Shown here: one piece after another, positions 20,961 to 29,567 of the stretch
Layout of the letters: each line of letters starts with the position of its first letter
Position numbering within the stretch: position 1 is the first letter of the stretch
IMG/VR virus record: IMGVR_UViG_3300004463_000648
Coordinates: 1 to 29,625 of that record
DNA length: 29,625 nucleotides
Reading direction: 5' to 3' (one strand)
DNA from: a virus
Notes under the pieces: generated by a model
The model's input: the letters and a program-made list of their open reading frames with translations, nothing else
Databases searched by the model: none
What the model was told of the DNA's origin: nothing
Translations under genes and position numbers: made by a program

Positions 20961-21580
20961 GATTCCAGATCCATCCGGGTGAACATGGTCAGCGCGGTCG
21001 CCCGGCTGCAGTTGATGACTTCGGCCTTCCGGCTCACCGCCCGCTGTAGCGCGGCGAACTTGGCAGGCCACCGCCCCACCGTGACGGCGTTGCCAAGCCC
21101 CGGCGGGTGGTCGCCATGCCAGTGCGTGCGGTCGCCGGTGTGCTGGCAGTCGTAGCCGAGCATCAGCACCCGCTGGGCCCCGCAGGCCACGGCGAGCGAC
21201 ACACAGGCCGCGCCGCTGTTGCCGTGGGCGTTGAATTGGTGCGGCTGCAGCCGGCGCACGCCGTAGTTCACCGGCACCGGCGAGGATGTGAAGCGCTCGC
21301 CGTCGAAGCCTCGGCGCGCCTCGTCAACATGGTGGTCCCACCACTTCTTGTCCATCGCGAACAAGGCGTCGGCCCAGGGCGCGATGCGGAAGCTGGTGTT
21401 CGCCACGAACACGGCGCGGCGCTGGGCAGACTCGCGCCATTGCCGGACGAGCTGCACGTCCTGCTCGGTCAGGCTCGGGCCGCTGGCCAGGCACACCACC
21501 TCGCCGCCCGCAACCAGGCCGCGCAGGTCATCCAGCTTGGCGACTGGCTTCTTCGGCACCACGGCGCGCTTAGCCAGCAT
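20942..21580 (-). CDS. MptE/DUF115-like protein, paralogue B
   Basis: This 212-residue protein (ATG 21580; a longer in-frame reading from 21619 is possible) repeats the motifs of paralogue A in the same order: GGEVVCLASGPSLTEQD (25-41), ANTSFRIAPWADALF (60-74), KKWWDHH, HGNSGAACVSLA (119-130), VLMLGYDCQ, HWHGDHP (153-159) and EVINCSRATALTMF (187-200). A central insert (PVNYGVRRLQPHQFNAH) differs from A. The two copies flank the methyltransferase gene, so they arose by duplication and now probably act on different substrates. It overlaps the head-closure gene by 11 bp. The reaction is unknown; a sugar or nucleotidyl transferase is suspected from the GPS loop. Confidence 0.7.
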   Translation of the reverse strand: MLAKRAVVPKKPVAKLDDLRGLVAGGEVVCLASGPSLTEQDVQLVRQWRESAQRRAVFVANTSFRIAPWADALFAMDKKWWDHHVDEARRGFDGERFTSSPVPVNYGVRRLQPHQFNAHGNSGAACVSLAVACGAQRVLMLGYDCQHTGDRTHWHGDHPPGLGNAVTVGRWPAKFAALQRAVSRKAEVINCSRATALTMFTRMDLESCLAPR

Positions 21581-21920
21581 TGGTGCCGCTCGAGCACAAG
21601 AGGGTGATGCCGCGGACACGGGAATGCGGGTCCGGAATCACCGCCTCGATGTTGTAGATCTCGCTGCCGTGGACCACCCGCATGCGCGGCAGAACGCCGG
21701 CGCGCCAGCGCATGCGGATGCGGCTGCTGACCTTGCTGTTGACCGCCGCTGCAGCGATGAGCTCTCGCCCGGAGAGCGCCTCGATCACCACGCGCTGCCG
21801 CCGGCCGCCGAAGGCGTCCGTCCAGCCCTCTTCTCCGGACAACACCTCCCGTCCATCGCTGTCGAGCGTGGTCTCGAAGTCCTGGAACAGCACCAGGTGG
21901 CGCAGCTTGCCGGAGCGCAT
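21570..21920 (-). CDS. Head closure protein (SPP1 gp16-like)
   Basis: This 116-residue protein matches the phage head-tail joining/closure family. [20 protein letters not shown] is the usual opening (short helix-free N-terminus, RH.v.iq motif). GWTDAFGGRRQRVVIEALSG carries the W..g..W/V-a.vepl.grE-type segment with GREL, and SRIRMRWRAGVLPRMRVVHG matches the tikyr.gi...mrv.y.g segment. IYNIEAVIPD then precedes the closing beta strand. It stops leakage of packaged DNA and connects to the tail. It directly precedes the glycosyl/methyl-transferase insert. Confidence 0.9.
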   Translation of the reverse strand: MRSGKLRHLVLFQDFETTLDSDGREVLSGEEGWTDAFGGRRQRVVIEALSGRELIAAAAVNSKVSSRIRMRWRAGVLPRMRVVHGSEIYNIEAVIPDPHSRVRGITLLCSSGTNAG

Positions 21921-22576
21921 CAGGCCATCCCCAGGCGGTAGCGGTAGGACCGCAGCAGGGTCTCGACGCCGAATGGGATCTCGGCGAGGCTCTTCTCGAC
22001 CGTCGCCTCGCGGTTCTCGTACAGGTGCCCCAGCAGCAGCAGGATGGCGGCGCGCAGCTGCTTGGGCAGTGTCTCGCCGGCGTCGTCGCTGCTGGCCTCA
22101 GGCCCCAGGTAGCCGACCTCAAGGCGCACGCGCACCGCGTTCGGGATGGCTTCCAGCGCAGGCCAGGTGCGGCCGCTGCCGTTGAGCACCAGGCGCGCGG
22201 GGAAGGCGTAGTCGTCGAGCGTGAGGTTCAGGTCGGCGTCGCTGCTGCTCGATGAGGAGGTCTCGCCCTGATGCGTGTAGACCAGGTCCACGAGCTCGAT
22301 CGCCGGGTAGGCCGCCAGCTCGAGCGGCTCGCCATCCTCCGGAAAGGTGTCGAAGGCCTGCTCGACCTGCCGGCGTGCGATGGTGCAACCGGTGAAGGAC
22401 TCCGCATGCTCGCGGGCAGCGCCCAGCAGCGCGAGGACCAGTTCGTCGTCCGGGTGAGTCTCGACGTCGTCGCTGTCGACGTCGGGCACCAGGTTCAAGT
22501 GCGCGCGGCACTCGGCCAGCGTGATGGGCTCGACCGGCTCGGTCAGGTCCTTCAGGCGCTTGGGGTTGTAGCTCAT
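21920..22576 (-). CDS. Head-tail connector (HK97 gp6-like)
   Basis: This 218-residue protein carries the gp6-like connector features. [19 protein letters not shown] near the N-terminus is the typical P-v-tl-eaK-hLr motif, followed by [20 protein letters not shown] with a [17 protein letters not shown] strand. [17 protein letters not shown] near the C-terminus is the standard helix that packs on the portal. A run of six serines ([11 protein letters not shown], about residue 105-115) is an unusual flexible loop. The protein forms the ring between portal and head closure. It overlaps both neighbours by 1-4 bp. Confidence 0.9.
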   Translation of the reverse strand: MSYNPKRLKDLTEPVEPITLAECRAHLNLVPDVDSDDVETHPDDELVLALLGAAREHAESFTGCTIARRQVEQAFDTFPEDGEPLELAAYPAIELVDLVYTHQGETSSSSSSDADLNLTLDDYAFPARLVLNGSGRTWPALEAIPNAVRVRLEVGYLGPEASSDDAGETLPKQLRAAILLLLGHLYENREATVEKSLAEIPFGVETLLRSYRYRLGMA

Positions 22577-23673
22577 GGCTCGCCCTTGCCGTCGCGGCCG
22601 CGCTTGACGGCGAGCTTCCAGTCCGCCGGCTTGTCACCGGGCGAGGCGCTGGTGTCGCGCTGCGCGATCCACAGCGAGCCGCCGTAGGTGACGGTGTCGT
22701 GCTGCGCGTACTTGCGGCTGAGCTCGAACACGCCGCGGTAGAGCGGGATCGGCAGCTGGGCCTTGAACTCGTGCCGGCGGCCGGCGCGCTCGAACACCAG
22801 GGTCATGCCACGTTCGCCGTCGTACTCGAAGCCCATGTCTTCGAAACCGTGTCCATCCGCGCCATCACGACCGTCCTTGCCGTCCTCGCCGCGCTCGCCT
22901 GGGCGGCCAGGAGCGCCCGGCAGTCCATCGCGGCCCGCCGGCACTAGGGTGGCGGCGCGGGCGATCAGGGTCGGCATCACGCGCTCGACTTCGGCCGCCA
23001 CGTCCTTGGCGACCATGTCGGCCAGCAGCTTGCTGACGGCCTGCTCGACCATGTCGGCCGTGCAGGGCGCGCCAGGGTCGCCCTTCTCGCCGCGGGGGCC
23101 GGCTTCCCCTACGCGGCCATCGGGGCCATCGCGGCCGGCGGCGCCTGGCGGGCCCGCGGTCAAGGGCACGGTGGCAACGCTCTTGTCCGTGAGCACCAGG
23201 TCGAAGGACTTGCCGTCGGCGGCGATCTCGACGCGTTCGATGCCGACGCCGTCCTTCCCGTCGCGCCCGTTCTGGCCAGCCGGCCCAGGCGCGCCGGGTT
23301 CTCCGCGCTCACCGGGGCGGCCATCTTGGCCAGCAGTGCCCGGGTCACCCTTCTCGCCGACAGGACCAGGCGGACCCGGCTCGCCATCCCGGCCGGCCGG
23401 GCCGGGGTCGCCCTTCTCGCCGCGGGGGCCGGGCAATCCCGGCTCACCGTCACGGCCAGCCGGACCGGTATCGCCCTTTTCGCCACGGGGGCCGGGACTG
23501 CCCTCTTCGCCACGGGGCCCCCGATCGCCGGCGGCCCCATCTTGTCCTGCCTCACCCTTCTCGCCGCGCTCGGGCTGCCGCTGCTGGAGGGCTACCAGCT
23601 GCTCCTTGAGCGGAGAAATGGCGCGCGCGATGTACTCGTGCAGTTCGTCGACAAAGCGCTTGACGTCAAGCAT
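22573..23673 (-). CDS. Collagen-like (Gly-X-Y) virion protein
   Basis: This 366-residue protein begins with a coiled-coil-prone segment ([20 protein letters not shown], then [13 protein letters not shown]). Three Gly-X-Y blocks follow at about 37-143, 174-203 and 247-276, rich in GEKGD, GEPG and GPRG triplets, separated by short globular segments. The C-terminal domain ([20 protein letters not shown], then [17 protein letters not shown]) resembles small carbohydrate-binding or beta-propeller-like attachment modules found in phage proteins. It probably trimerises as a collagen-like fibre on the head or neck; its position between portal and connector genes suggests a head decoration. Exact DNA repeats (for example 23075-23102 and 23405-23432) show how the array can expand or shrink. 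Confidence 0.9.
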   Translation of the reverse strand: MLDVKRFVDELHEYIARAISPLKEQLVALQQRQPERGEKGEAGQDGAAGDRGPRGEEGSPGPRGEKGDTGPAGRDGEPGLPGPRGEKGDPGPAGRDGEPGPPGPVGEKGDPGTAGQDGRPGERGEPGAPGPAGQNGRDGKDGVGIERVEIAADGKSFDLVLTDKSVATVPLTAGPPGAAGRDGPDGRVGEAGPRGEKGDPGAPCTADMVEQAVSKLLADMVAKDVAAEVERVMPTLIARAATLVPAGRDGLPGAPGRPGERGEDGKDGRDGADGHGFEDMGFEYDGERGMTLVFERAGRRHEFKAQLPIPLYRGVFELSRKYAQHDTVTYGGSLWIAQRDTSASPGDKPADWKLAVKRGRDGKGEP

Positions 23674-25045
23674 GGGTCAGGCTCTCCGGCGACTTGCGCC
23701 ACAAGTGGTGAAGCGCCTTGTCGGTCTCGTCCTGCTCCAGGACAGGCGACACCGGTGGGGGCGGCGGCTTGGCGAAGGGGTCAGCGCGATCGCGTGCGTC
23801 CAGCGCCGACAGGCTGTAGTTCTGTTGCTGCAGATAGGGCGTGTTGCCGCCGGTGACGGGCGCCAGGTTGAAGCGCGCGCGCCCTTCGTTCGGCGACATG
23901 AAGCCCGCGCCGATCGCGTCCGCCGTGGCCTTGACCTTGGTCGCGGTATCCATCCGCAGCAGGTCATCGAGGTCGAACTCGGTGCGGTACTTGGCCGCGT
24001 CGATGCGAAGCCCCTCGTCGAGCAGCGCCTCGATCGCCTCGATGTGCCCCTGCAGGCAATCGGTGTAGTAGATCTGGTTCAGGACTTCCGCGTTCTGGTA
24101 GGTCGGCACCGGACCGACGCCGACCTTGTAGGCCGGCACGTGGAAGGCGCTGCACACCATCTCCGCGCTCATCTTTAGCTGGGCGATCAGGTCGGCGTCG
24201 ACCGCGTTGACGGCGAGCGCCTCGTACTTGAGCCCATCGCCGAGCACGGCGACACGGCCCGCGTTTTCGCCGGTGTAGTTCTTCTCCCAGTGCTTCTTGA
24301 GGCGCTCGGCCGTGTCGTCCGCGATCTTGGCGGGCGCGGTAAGCAAGCCGCCGGGCTGGGCGCCGTTGGCAAAGAACTTGGCCGACGTGTTCTGGATGTT
24401 CAGACCCTGCTGCGCGGCCAGACCGCACGCGAAGATGGGCGACACGCCCACCAGCGGGTGGAACAGACAGGCCATGCGGTCGTGGATGATCTCGCTGGCC
24501 GGCACGGTGGCCGACTCATGCAGCACCAGCGACAGCACGTCGGTCTTGAGTTCGTAGAACACATCGCCGTTGGTCGCGATCAGGGGTCGCACGAGGTTCG
24601 GATCCAGCACGTACAGGTGCTTGACCACGCCGCGCTGGTCGCGCTCCTTCAGGATGTAGGCGTTGCCGTGGGTGAGCTTGGACAGCACCCACTGCTCGAT
24701 GAACTGCTGGCGGGTCTGGTAGTGGTTGGGCTTGCGCAACACCGCGGTGTACGCCGCGACCTGCACCTCTTGCCAGATGGCGCCGGTGCGCTCCATCAGC
24801 CGCAGGCCGAGCTTGCCAAGGTCGGCCGCGATCAGCGTGATGCAGCCATACAGCGCCGCGAAGGCAAGCACGTTCTCGGCCTTCACCTCGACGTCCCGCT
24901 GCCACGCGCCGGCGAAAGACTCGAAGATCGTGAACCACCCGCGGTCGCCGCGCGCCGGCGCGGACAGCATGGCCGCCTTCTCGGCGCGCTTGACGCTCAA
25001 GCCGAAGCGCCCCCCGCGGCTGATCTGAAGGCCGAGCAGGCGCAT
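23666..25045 (-). CDS. HK97-family portal protein
   Basis: This 459-residue protein matches HK97-type portals. [20 protein letters not shown] is the typical early helix, and [20 protein letters not shown] with [20 protein letters not shown] the usual following block. Then come [33 protein letters not shown], and [20 protein letters not shown] with [20 protein letters not shown]. The C-terminal tail is proline-rich and disordered. The portal forms the dodecameric ring for DNA entry. The start at 25045 overlaps the previous stop as TGATG; a longer ORF extending to 25435 is a frame artefact. Placement after, not before, the capsid gene is unusual. Confidence 0.95.
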   Translation of the reverse strand: MRLLGLQISRGGRFGLSVKRAEKAAMLSAPARGDRGWFTIFESFAGAWQRDVEVKAENVLAFAALYGCITLIAADLGKLGLRLMERTGAIWQEVQVAAYTAVLRKPNHYQTRQQFIEQWVLSKLTHGNAYILKERDQRGVVKHLYVLDPNLVRPLIATNGDVFYELKTDVLSLVLHESATVPASEIIHDRMACLFHPLVGVSPIFACGLAAQQGLNIQNTSAKFFANGAQPGGLLTAPAKIADDTAERLKKHWEKNYTGENAGRVAVLGDGLKYEALAVNAVDADLIAQLKMSAEMVCSAFHVPAYKVGVGPVPTYQNAEVLNQIYYTDCLQGHIEAIEALLDEGLRIDAAKYRTEFDLDDLLRMDTATKVKATADAIGAGFMSPNEGRARFNLAPVTGGNTPYLQQQNYSLSALDARDRADPFAKPPPPPVSPVLEQDETDKALHHLWRKSPESLTHA

Positions 25046-25320
25046 CAGGCGTCGCTCTGCTCGTCGGAGGGCTCGGAATCGCGCTCGGCGGACGGCGTCT
25101 CGGAGAGCTCGAGCAACTGGGGCGCCTCGGCCACCATGTCGCGGCGCTTGTACTGGCGCTTGGGCTTCTCGAGCCTTTCCTCGGCCGGCGGCGGCGGCGG
25201 CGCTGCGGGGGCCGCCTGGGCGACCATCGTGACCAGGCGGGCCTTGACGAGAGCGCTCGCCGCGCGAGGCGCGATGCGGGTGATGCGGCCGCTCTTGAGC
25301 TTGACGGAGACCTTGGCCAT
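25045..25320 (-). CDS. Small hypothetical head-region protein (91 aa)
   Basis: The start at 25320 (MAKVSVKLKSGRITRIAPRA) is chosen because AAAGGA lies about 6-7 nt upstream; an in-frame ATG at 25335 lacks such a site. A short basic N-terminal domain is followed by a poly-Pro linker (APAAPPPPPAEE) and an acidic, disordered tail rich in Ser, Glu and Asp. I do not recognise a family. Its position between capsid and portal genes, and its size and charge, fit a small accessory head protein. Confidence 0.7.
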   Translation of the reverse strand: MAKVSVKLKSGRITRIAPRAASALVKARLVTMVAQAAPAAPPPPPAEERLEKPKRQYKRRDMVAEAPQLLELSETPSAERDSEPSDEQSDA

Positions 25321-25339
25321 CGTTCGTCCTTTCAATGAA

Positions 25340-25364
25340 GAGGGGCCGCACGCGGCGGCCCCTC
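25340..25364 (-). terminator. Strong hairpin downstream of the capsid gene
   Basis: GAGGGGCCGC and GCGGCCCCTC form a perfect 10-bp stem with a 5-nt loop, 18 bp after the capsid stop. On the minus strand it is followed by TTCATTGAAAGG, so the T-tract is weak. It may act as a partial terminator or as an mRNA 3' stabiliser that raises capsid mRNA over downstream genes. Confidence 0.65.
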
Positions 25365-25382
25365 GGTCGGCTCAGGTAAGCG

Positions 25383-27305
25383 TCAGGCGCTGGACACCGT
25401 GCCGTACTCGGCGGCGCCGATGTAGGCCACCGCACCGGTACGCCGCTTGGCGTAGTTGATGCGGCGAACCACCTTGAACGCGGTCGACTCGGCCTGGAAC
25501 ATGGAGGTCATGTAGGCAGAGGCAGCCACCGGCGTGTCGGTCGCGCCGGTCGGGGCGTTGTCCTGCTCGATCATGGCCTCGCGGCTCATCGAGACCTGGA
25601 TGCCGGTGTCGCCGATCTTCCAGATGTCGCTCGGCTTCAGCAGGATCAGGTCACCGGCGCCGACGTTGTCGCCCGTCACCACCATGTCGCCTTCGAGCAT
25701 GCCGCCCTGTGCGGTGAGGCCCGGGAACTCCACCTGGCCGAAGGCATTGCGCATCAGGCTGATCGCCTTGGCCAGGCTCGGCGTGGTGACCCAGGCCAGG
25801 CCGCTGGCGTTCTTGGCGGCGATGAAGGTGTCGTACAGCACCTTGATGTCGTAGCGCAGCGCATCGGCGTCGGTGCCGGCCGAGCCGGTGATCGCGACGC
25901 CGTTGAGGATGCCCGCCGGAGACACACCATTGCTGGCGGCAGTGGTCGACAGGAAGGTGCTGTCCACGCGCTGCGCGCTGGCTTCGGCCAGGCCGTCGCG
26001 CACCAGCATCTCGGCCGACGGATCGCTGTCGAGCAGCAGCTCGTTGCTGATGACGGCCAGCGCGGCCACCTTCAGGGGCGTGAGCTCGACGCTGGAGAAG
26101 TCCATCGCCGAAGCCGGGATCGGCTTGGACTCACCGACCCAGTAGCCCGTGGCCGCACCGTCCTGGCCCTTGATGTGCACGCGCGCCGGCACCGAGCGCA
26201 GCGGCAGGCGGTCGAACACCGTTCGCGAGTACAGGTACTCGATGAAGTCGCCGTTGAAGCGCGCGTCGCTCTGGGCGAGCTCGTGGCCCCATTCGCTGCC
26301 ACCGGTGCCGCCGCCGGCGACGGCGGCCTTGATGAACTCCACCAGCTTCGGGTGCGTCTGGCCCCAGCGCTTCTGCGCGATGGCGACCGGCGAAACGTCC
26401 AGCAGCCGGCCGCAGGCCTTGGCGATGATGATGCGGGTGAAGTTCTCGCCCTTGAACTTCTCGTCCGGGTCCTGGCGCTTCACGAAGAAGGCGGGCCCGC
26501 GGCTGCCGGCGGCGCCCTCGAAGCTGCGCTGTTGGCTCACCGGCTGCGCGGTGCCAGCGGTCAAGGCCTCGGCCTGCTTCAGGCGGATCTCGTCGCCGAG
26601 CGCCTCGACGTCGGCCAGCAGCTGGTCGAACTCGGTACGCTCGTCCTGCGTCATCGCGCGCTTCTCGGTGGAGGCGGCGTCCTTGATCTCGTTGAGGCGG
26701 GCGGTCTTGACGCCCAGCGCTTCACGCAGCTCGGCGAGCTGCTCGTGGATGGTTTTCACGGTGTGACCCTTTCCGGTCTTGGTTGCGGAACCCGAGACGC
26801 CGGGCAGTTGAGTGCCCAGGCCAGACGCGGCGCTGCGGGCGGCAAAGGACTTGACGGCCACGATCGTGGCCTCCTGGTTCGCTGGGATGGTCACGGCCGA
26901 AAGCTCCAGCCACTCCCACTTGAGGTATCGCCGACCCCAGCGCGACCCCTCGATGTCCGAAGATTCGAGCGGGTTGAACCCGATCGACAAGCCTCGCACC
27001 AGGTTGCTCTTGATGTACTGCCAGGCCAGCGTCAGCCGCTCCTTCAGCGGGCCGGTGTCCGGCACGTCGGCGATCTCGCCTTCGATCTCGATGCCGCTGT
27101 CGCTGACCTTGGCGGTGCGCACCCATCCGATCGGGTCGCGCTGGTCGTGCTGCCACAGCAGCGGGATCGGCAGCTTGAACTGCGCGCCGCGCGACTCCAC
27201 CACGTCGTCCATCCGATCGGTTGCGACAGTGGTCGCGATGCCGCGAAAGGTGCGGCTCTGCTGGTCGACCTGCTTGATCGTCAGCGTTGCATAGGCTCGG
27301 TCCAT
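25383..27305 (-). CDS. Fused prohead protease and major capsid protein (HK97 fold)
   Basis: This 640-residue fusion combines two normally separate proteins. Residues 1-160 are an S78/U35-type prohead protease: LLWQHDQRDPIGWV (His53), VRGLSIGFNPLE (Ser107) and EWLELSAVTIPANQEAT, the C-terminal signature, with Glu132/134 as candidate third residue. Residues about 183-260 are a coiled-coil delta domain (VKTIHEQLAELREALGVKTA) that acts as internal scaffold. The rest is the HK97 capsid fold: GKA-type core (WVGESKPIPASAMDFSSVEL, then TPLKVAALAVISNELLLDSD), E-loop and A-domain segments, ending TAFKVVRRINYAKRRTGAVA. The protease would cut the delta domain out during maturation. A GTG at 26757-26759 (codon 183) has AAAGGG upstream and could start a separate capsid protein. 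Confidence 0.95.
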   Translation of the reverse strand: MDRAYATLTIKQVDQQSRTFRGIATTVATDRMDDVVESRGAQFKLPIPLLWQHDQRDPIGWVRTAKVSDSGIEIEGEIADVPDTGPLKERLTLAWQYIKSNLVRGLSIGFNPLESSDIEGSRWGRRYLKWEWLELSAVTIPANQEATIVAVKSFAARSAASGLGTQLPGVSGSATKTGKGHTVKTIHEQLAELREALGVKTARLNEIKDAASTEKRAMTQDERTEFDQLLADVEALGDEIRLKQAEALTAGTAQPVSQQRSFEGAAGSRGPAFFVKRQDPDEKFKGENFTRIIIAKACGRLLDVSPVAIAQKRWGQTHPKLVEFIKAAVAGGGTGGSEWGHELAQSDARFNGDFIEYLYSRTVFDRLPLRSVPARVHIKGQDGAATGYWVGESKPIPASAMDFSSVELTPLKVAALAVISNELLLDSDPSAEMLVRDGLAEASAQRVDSTFLSTTAASNGVSPAGILNGVAITGSAGTDADALRYDIKVLYDTFIAAKNASGLAWVTTPSLAKAISLMRNAFGQVEFPGLTAQGGMLEGDMVVTGDNVGAGDLILLKPSDIWKIGDTGIQVSMSREAMIEQDNAPTGATDTPVAASAYMTSMFQAESTAFKVVRRINYAKRRTGAVAYIGAAEYGTVSSA

Positions 27306-27309
27306 CGAT

Positions 27310-29013
27310 TCACCCCACGAAGAACATCTGAAACTCGGGCGCCTCGGCCTGGACCGACATCGCGCGGCCGATGGCCATGAGCATTGCGACCGGCCCGTCG
27401 ATCTTGTTTTCCGGCCGGCTCTTGGTCGGATGCTTCAGGCCGCTGAACTTGGACACGCTCACCTCGACGTTGCTCATCATCCAGGTGAAGACCGGGTTGC
27501 CGTCGAAGCGCAGCTTGTTCTCGAGCACCAGGTTCTCGACATGGATCAGCGGCTGCGTGAAGAACATCGGCGCCTGCCGGATCTCGACCAGCGGCAGCCC
27601 TTCGCCGACCAGCTTGGTGGCGAAGTAGCGGCTGAGCGCTGGGTCAAACGGGATCTCCTGCACGTCGAACATCTGGCAGTACTTGCGCAGGTCGTCGGCG
27701 ATCACGTCGAAGTCGGTCGCGTTGCCGTCGGTCTCCACCACGTGACCGGCGCGCGCCCAGCCCTGCAGGTGCGCGTTGCCGCTCTCCTCGATCGCGGCCT
27801 CGTTCAGGTACAGCCGCGGAAAGACGTGCACCACGTCGTCGCGGAGGAACACCAGCGCCAGGGCTGCGAAGTCGCGCTTCTCGGCCAGGTCCATGCCGAT
27901 CCAGCAGCGCTCGCCGGCGAAGTCCTCTAGCTTCTGACCCGGGGCGGCGCACTTCTCCCAGGCCACCATGTCCATCCAGGCCGAGTCGGCGTTGACCCAC
28001 ACGTTCAGGTGCTTGGTCAGGAAGTTGCCCACCGCACTCGGCTGGGCCAGCGCCTTGCGGCAGGCGGCCTCGAGGTGCTCGCGCCGCACGCTCACGTCGA
28101 GGTTCGGGTTGGCCTTGCGCCACACGGCCTGGTCGTGCCAGGCGTCACCGTCGTCGATCGTGTAGATGATCCCGAACCACGTCGGGTCGGCGACCACGCC
28201 TTCCAGGACCTTGATCGTGTAGTCCCGCAGCTCGTAGCAGATGCCGGCGCGGTTGCTGCCGGCGGTGGTGATGGCGCTGATGAGCGACTGGCTGCGGGCG
28301 CCGTCAGCCGAGTCGATCACGTCCCAGACCGCGCGCGTCTTGTGCGCATGCACCTCGTCGACGACGCAGCCGTGGATGTTCAGCCCGTCCAGCGTGCTGC
28401 CCTCGGCGTTCAGCGGCTTGAAGCTGCTGGCCATGCCGGGCAGCGTGATGTCGTGCTTGCCGACCTCGACGCCGAAGCGAGCCAGGAACTCCGGCTCCCG
28501 CAGCGCCATGTTCCGGGCCACGTCGAACACTTCGCGCGCCTGGTCGCCGGTGGTCGCCGCGCTGTAGCAGTGGGCGCCGGGTTCGCCGTCGGCCGCCACC
28601 AGGTAGAGCTCGCGGGCGGCGGCTCGGGTGCTCTTCGCGTTCTTGCGGGCGATCTCCTCGTAGCTGCGGCGGAAGCGGCGCAGCCCGGTGTCGCGGTGCT
28701 TCCAGCCGAAGAGCTGGAACTCGATGAAGATCTGCCAGTCCTCGAGCTTCAGCTTGTTGTAGCCGACCACGCCGTCGACGTAGACCGGCTTCGCCCACTC
28801 GCCCTTGATGTGCGGCAGCAGCTCGATGAAGCGGCATGCGCGCGATCCCGCGGTGCGATCCAGCACGTACGGGAACTCGTCCGTGCCGGCGCGCGCCAGG
28901 TCCTGCAGGAAGCGCCGGCAGGCAAGGCGCTCGAAGCGGCCCGCGACCTCCGCCCCGGACACGACGCGCTCGGCATACGCGTGCAGCCGGTCGAAGTAGG
29001 TCGGTGTCGTCAC
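27310..29013 (-). CDS. terL: Terminase large subunit
   Basis: This 567-residue protein matches phage terminase family 1. The N-terminal ATPase has an adenine-binding and Walker A region around SYEEIARKNAKST (117-129, with Lys127 as candidate P-loop Lys), a Walker B motif NIHGCVVDE (212-220, Asp219-Glu220) and a coupling motif SAITTAGSNRAGICYELRDY (246-265). The C-terminal nuclease shows Asp375 in CWIGMDLAEKRDFAAL and Asp539 in NKIDGPVAMLMAIGRA, the usual RNase H-like metal ligands. It packages DNA into the prohead and cuts the concatemer. The GTG start overlaps the small terminase stop as GTGA. A much longer in-frame ORF upstream is an artefact of the GC-rich frame. Confidence 0.95.
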   Translation of the reverse strand: MTTPTYFDRLHAYAERVVSGAEVAGRFERLACRRFLQDLARAGTDEFPYVLDRTAGSRACRFIELLPHIKGEWAKPVYVDGVVGYNKLKLEDWQIFIEFQLFGWKHRDTGLRRFRRSYEEIARKNAKSTRAAARELYLVAADGEPGAHCYSAATTGDQAREVFDVARNMALREPEFLARFGVEVGKHDITLPGMASSFKPLNAEGSTLDGLNIHGCVVDEVHAHKTRAVWDVIDSADGARSQSLISAITTAGSNRAGICYELRDYTIKVLEGVVADPTWFGIIYTIDDGDAWHDQAVWRKANPNLDVSVRREHLEAACRKALAQPSAVGNFLTKHLNVWVNADSAWMDMVAWEKCAAPGQKLEDFAGERCWIGMDLAEKRDFAALALVFLRDDVVHVFPRLYLNEAAIEESGNAHLQGWARAGHVVETDGNATDFDVIADDLRKYCQMFDVQEIPFDPALSRYFATKLVGEGLPLVEIRQAPMFFTQPLIHVENLVLENKLRFDGNPVFTWMMSNVEVSVSKFSGLKHPTKSRPENKIDGPVAMLMAIGRAMSVQAEAPEFQMFFVG

Positions 29014-29567
29014 GAGAAGTCGGCGAAACCTCGCGGCTCGTCGGCAGGACGCTGTGCAGGCGCCTGGATGTCCCCGGGCACGAGCTCGAGGCTCATCTGG
29101 GCGCGCAGCGCCGTCGTCACGCGAGCGCGGGCGTCGGGCCGCAGGCCGAAGCTCTCGAGCAGGCGATGCAGCTTGGCCTGCTCCTTGTTCAGCACCTGGT
29201 ACAGCGCCGACTGCACCAGCAGGCCGTTCGGCGTGCGGTCCATCAGCGCGTCGGCCGGATCCTTCTTCTCGGAGATCAGCTGCGCCTGCCGGCCGGCGAT
29301 CGAGCGTTCGATCTGCTCCAGCCGACCCGCGGTCTGGCACAGCATCGCGAAGCCTTCCTGGTCGATCTTGCTCAGCAGGTTGTAGCGGAGCAGCTCAGGC
29401 GCCAGGCGCTTCCACACCTTGGTCGCCTCGCGGCCCAGCCAGCGCGGCCGGTTCGGCTCGCCCACCTCCGGCCTGAAGGTCTCGTTGAGGTTCAGCGGAC
29501 GATGGCCGCGGTTCCCCTCGAGGACCTTCAGTTCATGCGGCTTCGCTGCTGGCCCACGCTGTCCCAC
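29010..29567 (-). CDS. terS: Terminase small subunit, P27 family
   Basis: This 185-residue protein matches P27-type (Terminase_4) small terminases. MGQRGPAAKPHELKVLEGNR is the usual opening (RGPkPkPtalKlLeGNpGkR), followed by NRPRWLGREATKVWKRLAPE, then a helical oligomerisation region and DRTPNGLLVQSALYQVLNKE near the C-terminus (typical PNG...P.l.i.n.a). Its role is to recognise the packaging site and present DNA to the large subunit. The start is a GTG with a GGGGGT stretch just upstream. It is the first gene of the late block inside the window. Confidence 0.95.
   Translation of the reverse strand: MGQRGPAAKPHELKVLEGNRGHRPLNLNETFRPEVGEPNRPRWLGREATKVWKRLAPELLRYNLLSKIDQEGFAMLCQTAGRLEQIERSIAGRQAQLISEKKDPADALMDRTPNGLLVQSALYQVLNKEQAKLHRLLESFGLRPDARARVTTALRAQMSLELVPGDIQAPAQRPADEPRGFADFS

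Noticed and set aside
23075-23432. CRISPR-like or other regularly spaced repeats
   Set aside because: The repeats are in frame, code for Gly-X-Y triplets and have no uniform spacers; they belong to the collagen-like gene.
22763-24178. 471-codon Pro/Ser-rich open frame on the + strand over the collagen-like gene
   Set aside because: The Pro-Gly-Ser pattern is the reverse complement of the Gly-X-Y repeats, not an independent protein.
23666-25435. 589-residue portal starting at 25435
   Set aside because: The first 130 residues are a low-complexity out-of-frame reading of the small protein gene; ATG 25045 gives a standard portal start with a TGATG overlap.
28009-29385. 458-codon open frame on the + strand over terL and terS
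   Set aside because: No motifs and shadow composition; both terminase subunits are clear on the other strand.
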